The notes beneath the pieces were generated by a model. The model was not told the DNA's origin. It saw only the letters and a list, made by a program, of their open reading frames with translations, and ran no database searches. A program made the translations under genes and the position numbers. Of a stretch of 8,778 bases of DNA, positions 1 to 5,845 are shown piece by piece. Origin of the DNA: Pseudomonadota bacterium (GTDB taxonomy: Bacteria; Pseudomonadota; Gammaproteobacteria; Xanthomonadales; Xanthomonadaceae); the NCBI GenBank assembly GCA_023423855.1, contig JAFAEU010000032.1, forward strand, positions 1 through 8,778. The letters run 5' to 3'. How positions within the stretch are numbered: the first letter of the stretch is position 1; each line of letters starts with the position of its first letter.

Positions 1-1
1 G

Positions 2-247
2 CTGCGCAGCGCGCTGTCCGGCGCCGCCTGGCGCGGCCCGCGGCTGGCCGCGTTCTCGGCCATGGCTGACGTCGCCCGCGACCCGGTGGTCTGCGTCTGC
101 CGCCAGGTCACCGAATCGGCGATCCGCAACGAGGTGCGCAACGGCGCCGACGTGCCCGCGCTCAAGCAGCGCCTGGGCTGCGGCACGGTCTGCGGCTCCT
201 GCATCCCCCAGCTCGCGCAGCTCGCGCGCCAACCCGCACGCGCATGA
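2..247 (+). CDS. nasA: Assimilatory nitrate reductase large subunit, C-terminal fragment (BFD-like [2Fe-2S] domain)
   Basis: This is the 3' end of a gene that begins before the window; the frame is open from base 2 to the TGA at 245-247. What is seen is a cysteine pattern C-x-C followed about 30 residues later by C-x-x-C (CVC, then VCGSC), the signature of the BFD-like [2Fe-2S] domain. Assimilatory nitrate reductases (NasA, molybdopterin family) often end in such a domain, which passes electrons towards the Mo cofactor for reduction of nitrate to nitrite in the cytoplasm. The neighbouring cobA, needed for the siroheme of nitrite reductase, supports nasA. The main alternative is another BFD-bearing protein such as NirB, but there the domain is internal and not at the C-terminus. 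The ATG at 62 is only an internal Met. The stop overlaps an ATG (ATGA, 244-247) in the frame of cobA, which suggests one operon. The catalytic part cannot be judged here. Confidence 0.75.
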   Translation: MRSALSGAAWRGPRLAAFSAMADVARDPVVCVCRQVTESAIRNEVRNGADVPALKQRLGCGTVCGSCIPQLAQLARQPARA

Positions 248-263
248 CACCCACGGACCTTCC

Positions 264-268
264 GGAGG
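264..268 (+). promoter_or_regulatory. Ribosome binding site deciding the cobA start
   Basis: GGAGG lies 5 bases before the ATG at 274. The in-frame ATG at 244, which overlaps the nasA stop, has no comparable purine-rich stretch ahead of it. This favours 274 as the main start, although coupled initiation at 244 remains possible. Confidence 0.7.
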
Positions 269-273
269 CATCG

Positions 274-1110
274 ATGGCCACGCCCGCATCCAACGACCCG
301 CACGCCCCGCGCCGCATTCCCGAGGAAGTGGTGCTGCTGTCCGCCGGCCCCGGCGACCTCGAACTGCTCACCCTCAAGGCCGTGCGCGCACTGGCCGCCG
401 CCGAGGTGCTGCTGCTCGACGAGCTGATCGACCCGGGCATCGTCGAACTCGCCCCGCGCGCCCGCGTGTTGCGCGTCGGCAAGCGCGGCGGCTGCCGCTC
501 CACGCCGCAGGCCTTCATCTGCCGGCTGATGCGCCGCTACGCGCTGCAGGGCCAGCGCGTGGTGCGGGTGAAGGGCGGCGACGCGCTGCTGTTCGGCCGC
601 GCCGGCGAGGAGATCGCCTTCCTGCGCGAAGCCGGCGTGCCGGTGCGCATCGTCAACGGCGTCAGCGCCGCCTTCGCCGCCGCCGCCGCGCTCGGCGTCT
701 CGCTCACCCACCGCGAGCACTGCCACGGCCTCACCTTCGTCACCGCCCACACCGCCGACCACGGCGAACCGGACTGGAAGGCGCTGTGCGCCACCGGCAC
801 CACGCTGGCGATCTACATGGGCATGGGCCGGATCGCGTCGATCGCGCAGGGCCTGCTGCAGCACCTGCCCGGCGACACGCCCGCGGCCGTGGTGCAGGCG
901 GCCAGCCAGCCCGGCGAAACGCGGCTGCTGACGACCCTGCAGCAGCTGGCGCGCGACGCGGCGGACGCGCGTGCCGCCTGCAGCCCGGGCGTGATCCTGG
1001 TGGGCGCAGCGTTGGCCGAAGCGCGGTCGGCGGCAGAGCCGACCTCCCCGCTTTCAGCTCCCTCCCCCGCCTGCGGGGGAGGGTTGGGGTGGGGGCGCTC
1101 TGTGCCGTGA
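274..1110 (+). CDS. cobA: Uroporphyrinogen-III C-methyltransferase (SUMT)
   Basis: This enzyme transfers two methyl groups from S-adenosylmethionine to uroporphyrinogen III, giving precorrin-2, the branch point to siroheme and cobalamin. The 278-residue product shows the family motifs in order: the AGPGD loop with LLTLKA near residues 24-36, the VVRVKGGD...FGRAGEE block at about 97-113, the VNGVSAA...LTHREH segment near 127-149, YMGM at 181-184 and the closing PGVILVG near 238-244. There is no CysG-type N-terminal oxidase/ferrochelatase domain, so this is a stand-alone SUMT. Two positions differ from the usual GGDPxxFGRGGEE: Ala replaces Pro and the second Gly. The last 20 or so residues, low in complexity and Gly-rich, are encoded by a palindromic repeat and lie outside the family fold. 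It follows nasA directly, fitting a role in siroheme supply for nitrite reductase. The start is set by GGAGG at 264-268; an in-frame ATG at 244 would add 10 residues. Confidence 0.93.
   Translation: MATPASNDPHAPRRIPEEVVLLSAGPGDLELLTLKAVRALAAAEVLLLDELIDPGIVELAPRARVLRVGKRGGCRSTPQAFICRLMRRYALQGQRVVRVKGGDALLFGRAGEEIAFLREAGVPVRIVNGVSAAFAAAAALGVSLTHREHCHGLTFVTAHTADHGEPDWKALCATGTTLAIYMGMGRIASIAQGLLQHLPGDTPAAVVQAASQPGETRLLTTLQQLARDAADARAACSPGVILVGAALAEARSAAEPTSPLSAPSPACGGGLGWGRSVP
1060..1095 (+). repeat. REP-like palindromic repeat inside the 3' end of cobA
   Basis: CCCTCCCCCGC (1060-1070) and GCGGGGGAGGG (1073-1083) form a perfect 11-bp inverted repeat around a 2-base centre, followed by a G-rich tail, TTGGGGTGGGGG. 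Elements of this look (palindrome plus G-rich arm) are scattered in many copies through G+C-rich proteobacterial genomes; that is background knowledge, and only one copy lies in this window. It sits within the cobA frame and ends about 15 bases before the stop. The transcript could fold into a strong hairpin here, but there is no U-run, so it is not a standard intrinsic terminator. Confidence 0.75.
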
Positions 1111-1213
1111 AAACCCGCAGCGCGGCGCGTGCCCCCATCCCATCCCGTCCGGCCCGACGCAGCGCGGCGGCCTGCGGACTACCATGCGCGCTCCCCGACC
1201 ACGCCCGGATCCC

Positions 1214-1954
1214 ATGTCCACCCCGACCACGCCCCCGCCCTACCTCGACGACAACCAGATCGAGCGCCTCGCCGAACTGCTCGAACAGCGCGCGGTGCCG
1301 TTCAAGGGCTTCAACCTGGAGGCGCTCGACGGATTCCTGTCGGCGCTGGCCGTCTCGCCCTCGCCGGTGCCGCAGGCCGAATGGGAACCGGTGGTGTGGG
1401 GCGGCAAGTCGCCGCGCTGGGACAGTGCGGAGGAAGCCGGCGACGTCCAGCAGCTGCTGCTGACCCACCAGAACATGTGCGTCGCACGCGCGCGCCACGA
1501 CGACGAGGACCTGCCCGACCACCTCGCGCCGCTGCTGTGGCTGCCCGAGGATCCCGAACTCACTGGCGAGGACGCCCTGCACGAGGACGAGCTCGATGTC
1601 GGCCACGACTGGGCGCTGGGCTTCTTCACCGCGGTGATGCTGCGCGAGGCGGCGTGGGACGCGTGGCTGGACGACAACGACTGGATCGAGGAGATCTTCG
1701 ACCAGCTCGACCGGTTGGCCAGCGGCGAGGCGATCAACCCGGACGATCCGACCGCGCCGGCGGGCGAGGTCGGCTACCGCGAGCGCCTCGCGATTGTCTC
1801 CTCGTTGCCGTCGATGCTGGCCGACCTCAACCACCACCGCGTCGACGCACTCACCCCACGCACCCCGATCAAGCGTGAAGCCGCACCGGGCCGCAACGAG
1901 GCTTGCCCCTGCGGCAGCGGGAAGAAATACAAGAAATGCTGCGGGGCGCAGTGA
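1214..1954 (+). CDS. YecA/UPF0149-family protein with C-terminal SEC-C zinc motif
   Basis: The product is a 246-residue, strongly acidic cytosolic protein with no signal peptide or membrane segment. The N-terminal and middle part resembles the UPF0149 (YgfB/YecA) family: a helical start with [11 protein letters not shown] near residues 35-45, a stretch of acidic linkers, then the [10 protein letters not shown] helix near 132-141. The C-terminus has the SEC-C signature [16 protein letters not shown] (228-243), which in SecA and YecA binds one metal ion, probably through C231, C233, C242 and C243 or a neighbouring residue. SEC-C domains are linked to SecA, ribosome and protein quality-control functions; the exact job of this protein is unknown. 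I chose the ATG at 1214 because homologues start close to the [13 protein letters not shown] helix; an ATG at 1184 would add a Pro/Arg-rich leader of 10 residues without a clear ribosome site. It is probably expressed from its own promoter in the 103-bp gap after cobA, where I see no convincing -35/-10 pair. Confidence 0.85.
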   Translation: MSTPTTPPPYLDDNQIERLAELLEQRAVPFKGFNLEALDGFLSALAVSPSPVPQAEWEPVVWGGKSPRWDSAEEAGDVQQLLLTHQNMCVARARHDDEDLPDHLAPLLWLPEDPELTGEDALHEDELDVGHDWALGFFTAVMLREAAWDAWLDDNDWIEEIFDQLDRLASGEAINPDDPTAPAGEVGYRERLAIVSSLPSMLADLNHHRVDALTPRTPIKREAAPGRNEACPCGSGKKYKKCCGAQ

Positions 1955-1966
1955 GCGCCGAGGCCT

Positions 1967-3589
1967 TCACGGCAACGGCGCCAGCCCCAGTTCCTTGAGG
2001 AATGCGTTGTGCCGCGCTTTTGCAGCGGCCAGCTCCTGCTCGATCTGCACCAGGTCGCCATGTACGGCTTTCAGGTCGATTTCCTGCTCCGCCTCTGCCG
2101 TACTGACGTAGCGTGAAATGTTGAGGTTGTAGTCGTTGTCGATGATTTCCTGCATCGACACACGGCGCGCGTAGCGTTCGACCGGCTTGTCCGGGCGTTG
2201 CTGGTACGTGTCGACAATACGCTGGATGTCCGCATCGGCCAGCTGGTTCTGCCGCTTGCCCTTGGTGAAGTGCTCGGCAGCATTGATGAACAGCACGTCG
2301 TCCGGCTTCTTGCACTTCTTCAGCACCAGGATGCAGACCGGAATGCCGGTCGAATAGAACAGGTTGGCCGGCAAGCCGATCACCGTGTCGATGTGGCCGT
2401 CGTCCAGCAGCTTCCTGCGGATGTCCGCCTCCTTGCCGCCGCGGAACAGTACGCCGTGCGGCAGGATGATGGCCATCACACCGTCGTCCTTCAGGTAGTA
2501 CAGGCCGTGCAGCAGGAACGCGAAATCGGCCGCGCTCTTGGGCGCCACGCCATGATTCTTGAAGCGCGCATCCTGGCTGGCCTCGTCCTTCGGCTCCCAG
2601 CGATAGCTGAAGGGCGGGTTGGCGACCACGGCATCGAACTGCGGCTTCTTCGCCGGGTTGGTCTCGCGCAGCCAGTCCCAGTCGTTCTTCAGCGTGTCGC
2701 CGTGGAAGATCTCGAACTCGGTGTCCTTCACCCCGTGCAGCAGCATGTTCATGCGCGCCAGGTTGTAGGTGGTGACGTTGTATTCCTGCCCGTAGATCTT
2801 GCCGATGCTGCCGCCGCTCTCCTTCATCCGATGGCGGATGTTGAGCAGCAGCGAACCGGAACCGCAGGCGAAATCGAACACGCTGTCCAGCTTGCCGCGC
2901 AACCCGGTCGCCGGGTCCTGGCTGTCCAGGGTGACGATGGCGGACAGGATGTTGGAAATCTGTTGTGGGGTGTAGAACTCACCGGCCTTCTTGCCGCTGC
3001 CGGCGGCGAACTGGCCGATCAGGTACTCGTAGGCGTCGCCCAATGAATCCGCCGTGGTCGACAGCGCCATACCGCGCGCGATCTCGCTGATGATTGAACA
3101 CAGCTTGGCGTTGCGGTCGGCGTACTTCTTGCCCAGCTTGTCCGAGGCCAGGTTGATTTCCGAAAACAGGCCCTGGAACTCGCTCTGGAAGGATTCTTCC
3201 TCGATGTACTTGAAGCCCTTCTGCAGGGTGTTCAGCAGCTCGTCGCTCTGGGTCCTGGCCAGATGGACGATGTGGCTCCACAGGAACTCGGGCCGGACAA
3301 CGTAATGCACCTTGCGGCGCATCTGCGCCTCGAACTGGGCCACGTCGTCCGGATTGACCGCATACCAGACCGACAGCGGCGTCTTGCCACCGTTGCCGAT
3401 GGCGTCCGGATCGGGATAGTCCCGCCCCAGCTCCTTTCTCGCTGCCGCCTCGTAGTTGTCCGAGAGATAGCGCAGGAACAGGAACGACAGCATGTAGTCG
3501 CGGAAGTCGTCCGCGTTCATGCTGCCGCGCAACTGGTCGGCGATGGCCCAGAGGGTCTTGCCGAGTTCTTTCTGGTCTTTGTCGTTCAT
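1967..3589 (-). CDS. hsdM: Type I restriction-modification system, methyltransferase (M) subunit
   Basis: HsdM binds S-adenosylmethionine and methylates adenine N6 in the site chosen by HsdS; two copies join one HsdS to form the methylase and, with HsdR, the full restriction complex. The 540-residue protein is of normal length. The N-terminal helical domain contains LWAIADQLRGSM (about 13-24), typical of the family. GEFYTP at 203-208 precedes the core; motif I is DFACGSG at 239-245 and the catalytic motif IV is NPPF at 324-327. The C-terminal part with NISRYV (490-495) and a short coiled stretch (510-530) probably contacts HsdS. All key residues are present, so the enzyme should be active. 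It is the last gene of the operon. Its ATG overlaps the rhuM stop by 4 bases (ATGA, 3586-3589), and only a weak GAAG lies ahead of the start, which points to coupled translation. Its stop lies 12 bp from the stop of the convergent yecA-like gene. Confidence 0.96.
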   Translation of the reverse strand: MNDKDQKELGKTLWAIADQLRGSMNADDFRDYMLSFLFLRYLSDNYEAAARKELGRDYPDPDAIGNGGKTPLSVWYAVNPDDVAQFEAQMRRKVHYVVRPEFLWSHIVHLARTQSDELLNTLQKGFKYIEEESFQSEFQGLFSEINLASDKLGKKYADRNAKLCSIISEIARGMALSTTADSLGDAYEYLIGQFAAGSGKKAGEFYTPQQISNILSAIVTLDSQDPATGLRGKLDSVFDFACGSGSLLLNIRHRMKESGGSIGKIYGQEYNVTTYNLARMNMLLHGVKDTEFEIFHGDTLKNDWDWLRETNPAKKPQFDAVVANPPFSYRWEPKDEASQDARFKNHGVAPKSAADFAFLLHGLYYLKDDGVMAIILPHGVLFRGGKEADIRRKLLDDGHIDTVIGLPANLFYSTGIPVCILVLKKCKKPDDVLFINAAEHFTKGKRQNQLADADIQRIVDTYQQRPDKPVERYARRVSMQEIIDNDYNLNISRYVSTAEAEQEIDLKAVHGDLVQIEQELAAAKARHNAFLKELGLAPLP

Positions 3590-4596
3590 GGCTTCAAACG
3601 TCGCTTGATTCTGTTTTCCAGCGCAGTCAGTTCGGCCTCGTCGGCGGCATCGGCCGCGCGGGCTTCCTGCTGCCTGCGTTGCTGATCGAAGGCGAGCCAG
3701 CGCTCGCTGGTCTGCGCTTCCATCTCCACGTGCTTCACGGAACCGGCATTGGCCAGCAACGGGAAGCCGTTGGAAGTGATGATCTGGCCCACGTTCTCCA
3801 TCCAGAAGCGCATGGGGATGTCCTGCCTGTTCTTGGCCCGCAGTTCCGCGGTTTCCAGGAAGATCGTCACCAGCCGGTTGAGGGTGTCGATCTCGTCTTC
3901 GCCCAGGTAGTTCTTGGCGACCACAATGTCCTGCTTGCGCACCCGGCCACCGCTCCAGGCGCGCAGGCCGAAGTGCGGGTCGTCGGCATTGGCGCGGGCC
4001 AGGATCAGTTCGGCGGCGGTCTGCCGGGTCACCGCGTACAGCAGCAGGTTCTGCACGGTGGCGAAGAACGCCTGGGTAGCGCGGTCGGTCTTGTCGTAGT
4101 CCACGCTCAGGGCGAACAGGTCGCGCACCTTCTGGTAGAAGCGCTTCTCCGAGGCGCGGATGTCGCGGATGCGCGCCAGCATCTCGTCGAAGTGGTCCGG
4201 CCTGCCATCCGGGTTCTTCAGGCGCTCATCGTCCATGACGAAGCCCTTGAGCAGGTATTCCTTGAGCGCGGTGCTGGCCCAGCGGCGGAACTGCACCCCG
4301 CGCGGCGAGCGCACCCGGTAGCCCACGGCCAGGATGGCGTCCAGGTTGTACAACGTGACCGGCCGGCGCACCTCGCGCGCGCCCTCCCGTTGAACTACCG
4401 AGGAATCCTCGGTAGTTCGTTCAGGTTCCAACTCCTTGTCTGCAAAGATGTTTTTCAGGTGCAGGCCGATGTTGTCGGTGGTGACGTCGAACAGCTCCGC
4501 CATTTCTGCCTGGGTCAGCCAGATGGTCTGGCCGTCGGCACGGAGCTGGATGCGGCTCTTGCCATCTTCGCTGGTGTAGAGGATCAGGCCGCTCAT
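3586..4596 (-). CDS. rhuM: RhuM family protein embedded in the type I RM operon
   Basis: This 336-residue protein belongs to the RhuM (COG3943) family, named after a gene of Salmonella pathogenicity island 3; its biochemical activity is not established. Seen in the sequence: an N-terminal helix-turn-helix-like stretch, WLTQAEMAELFDVTTDNI (26-43), then YNLDAILAVGYRVRSPRG (83-100) and FRRWAS...LKEYLLKGFVMDDERLKNP (103-129), and the most conserved block, IRDIRASEKRFYQKVRDLFA (143-162). These are followed by FFATVQN (177-183), VAKNYL (226-231) and a charged, Ala/Gln-rich C-terminal helix (about 297-336). The N-terminal part resembles DNA-binding modules of phage antirepressor-type proteins. No membrane segment or signal peptide is visible. 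Its start overlaps the hsdS stop by 4 bases and its stop overlaps the hsdM start by 4 bases, so it must be co-expressed with the RM genes. RhuM genes are known companions of type I RM loci; a role as regulator or accessory defence factor is inference. Confidence 0.88.
   Translation of the reverse strand: MSGLILYTSEDGKSRIQLRADGQTIWLTQAEMAELFDVTTDNIGLHLKNIFADKELEPERTTEDSSVVQREGAREVRRPVTLYNLDAILAVGYRVRSPRGVQFRRWASTALKEYLLKGFVMDDERLKNPDGRPDHFDEMLARIRDIRASEKRFYQKVRDLFALSVDYDKTDRATQAFFATVQNLLLYAVTRQTAAELILARANADDPHFGLRAWSGGRVRKQDIVVAKNYLGEDEIDTLNRLVTIFLETAELRAKNRQDIPMRFWMENVGQIITSNGFPLLANAGSVKHVEMEAQTSERWLAFDQQRRQQEARAADAADEAELTALENRIKRRLKP
4392..4418. repeat. Perfect 13-bp inverted repeat inside rhuM
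   Basis: GAACTACCGAGGA (4392-4404) is followed, after a single A, by its exact reverse complement, TCCTCGGTAGTTC (4406-4418). It falls in the rhuM coding frame, at about residues 60-70 (TTEDSSVVQ), just after the helix-turn-helix-like region. In RNA the stem would close over a very small loop; in DNA it would suit a dimeric binding protein. No function is known to me. Confidence 0.85.
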
Positions 4597-5843
4597 ACCG
4601 TGGCCACGTCCGGCGCTGGGAACAGTTGCTGCATCAAGCCTTGCTTGTGGGTCTTGAGAGCGGCGAGCTGATCGGACTCGGCGCTGATCCGGTTGTCGAG
4701 GGAGGAAAGGCAGTCGGCGATGCGTTGCTGCTCCTCAGCCGAAGGAAATTGCAAGATGAGAGACTTTATGATTTCCCCAGAAAGATTTCCTTGTCCGCCT
4801 TGTATAAACGTTGCAACCACCCACGACTTCTTAGCGGAAAAAAAGTGATACAGATATGCATTACTGCATTCTGGACGAATGCAAAGAATCGCTTGATTTA
4901 TCGCACCAGAAGTCTTTGCCAAGGCAACATCCCCACTATTTGCCCCGTAAAGAGCCACCAACACATCGCCCTGCTCTACCAATTTAGCTGCAGAACTGCG
5001 AAGCCCAAGCTCCGTTAGATGTAGTTCGGTCGTTGCACTTCCGATTTCGGCAGATCGAATGAAGGGAATTTGTCCCCCGTAGTAGCTGCCATTCGTGGTG
5101 CTTGGCGTACCACCACTGAACGATTTGCTTCGACTTCCGATTGCTGCCTCTTCCCACGCCGGCGCATCACGGAACTCGGGGAAGCGGAGGCGGGGGACGG
5201 TTTCGCCTTCGCGGGGGAACAGCTGCTGCATCAGGCCGCGCTTGTGGGCCTTCAACGCCTCCACCTTGCGCGCCTGCGCGGCAATCACCTCGTCCAGCGA
5301 GGTCAGGCAGTCGGCGATTTTTTGTTGCTCGGCAGATACTGGAGCGGGTAGCGGCATCCTCATGAACGCACTCGTGGTGATGCTCATTCGGTCGTGGCGT
5401 GCACCCGTGCTTGCTGCACTTCGGAGATATGAATGCCAGCCGGTCGATTTGAAGTAATGCGCGTAAAAGTCGGTTAGGTCCGACGAGAACCTAAAAACGG
5501 TGTAAAGGGGTGACATAACGCCTTCACCCAAATTGTTCCGCGAAATGGGACCAACTGGAGCGATAGCGGATGTCCGCGGGTTGTAAACATAGTCGCCCTT
5601 TTCGACGATGTAGTAGCCCTCGACCTTTCCCGCCGTTGCTATGTCTTTATCGAAATAATCGCGCTGATCAAGAACACCGAACTCAGCTGAGTTGGTGAGG
5701 ACACGCTCTACGCGACCGTCACCGTTCTTCTTGGTTATGCGTTCCCCAATCCTTTCGAGAGACGTCATTGGCCAAGGGCTAGCCCTTCGAAAATCCGGAA
5801 ACCGCAACCTCGGCACCACCGCCTTCGCGCTAGGCTTCCCCAT
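4593..5843 (-). CDS. hsdS: Type I restriction-modification system, specificity (S) subunit
   Basis: HsdS selects the bipartite DNA target and scaffolds HsdM and HsdR. The 416-residue protein is full length, with two target recognition domains (TRDs). The first spans about residues 25-165 and contains VLTNSAEFGVLDQRDYF and GDYVYNPR; the second spans about 230-365 and contains the common GGTPSTTNGSYYGGQIPFI pattern and GAINQAILCIRP. Each TRD is followed by a near-identical helix, EQQ(K/R)IADCL...GLMQQLFP (172-210 and 371-409), which acts as the spacer between half-sites. The segment VPRLRFP also occurs twice (10-16 and 216-222). I chose the ATG at 5841-5843 because GAGG at 5851-5854 sits 7 bases upstream; the ATG at 5847-5849, which overlaps the hsdR stop and adds two residues, abuts this GAGG and is poorly spaced. 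Both TRD regions are clearly richer in A+T than the rest of the operon, suggesting exchange. The target sequence cannot be read from the protein. Confidence 0.95.
   Translation of the reverse strand: MGKPSAKAVVPRLRFPDFRRASPWPMTSLERIGERITKKNGDGRVERVLTNSAEFGVLDQRDYFDKDIATAGKVEGYYIVEKGDYVYNPRTSAIAPVGPISRNNLGEGVMSPLYTVFRFSSDLTDFYAHYFKSTGWHSYLRSAASTGARHDRMSITTSAFMRMPLPAPVSAEQQKIADCLTSLDEVIAAQARKVEALKAHKRGLMQQLFPREGETVPRLRFPEFRDAPAWEEAAIGSRSKSFSGGTPSTTNGSYYGGQIPFIRSAEIGSATTELHLTELGLRSSAAKLVEQGDVLVALYGANSGDVALAKTSGAINQAILCIRPECSNAYLYHFFSAKKSWVVATFIQGGQGNLSGEIIKSLILQFPSAEEQQRIADCLSSLDNRISAESDQLAALKTHKQGLMQQLFPAPDVATV
4618..4736 (-). repeat. hsdS distal copy of the conserved-helix direct repeat
   Basis: This segment encodes the second conserved helix of HsdS. 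It is a direct repeat of 5215-5333 at a fixed offset of 597 bp. The first 34 bases (4618-4651) match the other copy at 30 positions, the middle is more diverged, and the end (from 4711) is again highly similar. Because 597 is a multiple of three, recombination between the copies would keep the reading frame. Confidence 0.8.
5215..5333 (-). repeat. hsdS central copy of the conserved-helix direct repeat
   Basis: This is the partner of the repeat at 4618-4736; it encodes the central conserved helix that joins the two recognition domains. No short tandem TAEL-type repeat, known from EcoR124-like HsdS proteins, is present in this spacer. Confidence 0.8.
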
Positions 5844-5845
5844 CG

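Noticed and set aside
1116..1169. 12-bp direct repeat CGCAGCGCGGCG at 1116 and 1158 in the cobA-yecA gap
   Set aside because: It is simple G+C-rich sequence, without a third copy or symmetry, and can easily arise by chance.
1170..1213. Promoter for the yecA-like gene around TACCAT at 1179
   Set aside because: No matching -35 element at proper distance is visible, so the -10 resemblance alone is not enough.
740..1837. Minus-strand open frame spanning cobA and the yecA-like gene
   Set aside because: It crosses two supported plus-strand genes and the palindromic repeat and has an Arg-rich low-complexity product without any family resemblance.
1955..1981. Possible bidirectional terminator hairpin (GCGCCG / CGGCGC with a 15-base loop) between the yecA-like gene and hsdM
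   Set aside because: The stem is only 6 bp in very G+C-rich DNA and no U-run follows on either strand; such matches are common here by chance.
3679..4671. Long plus-strand open frame (330 codons) opposite rhuM
   Set aside because: It is antisense to a well-supported gene and has a composition typical of reverse-frame shadows in G+C-rich DNA, with no recognisable domain.
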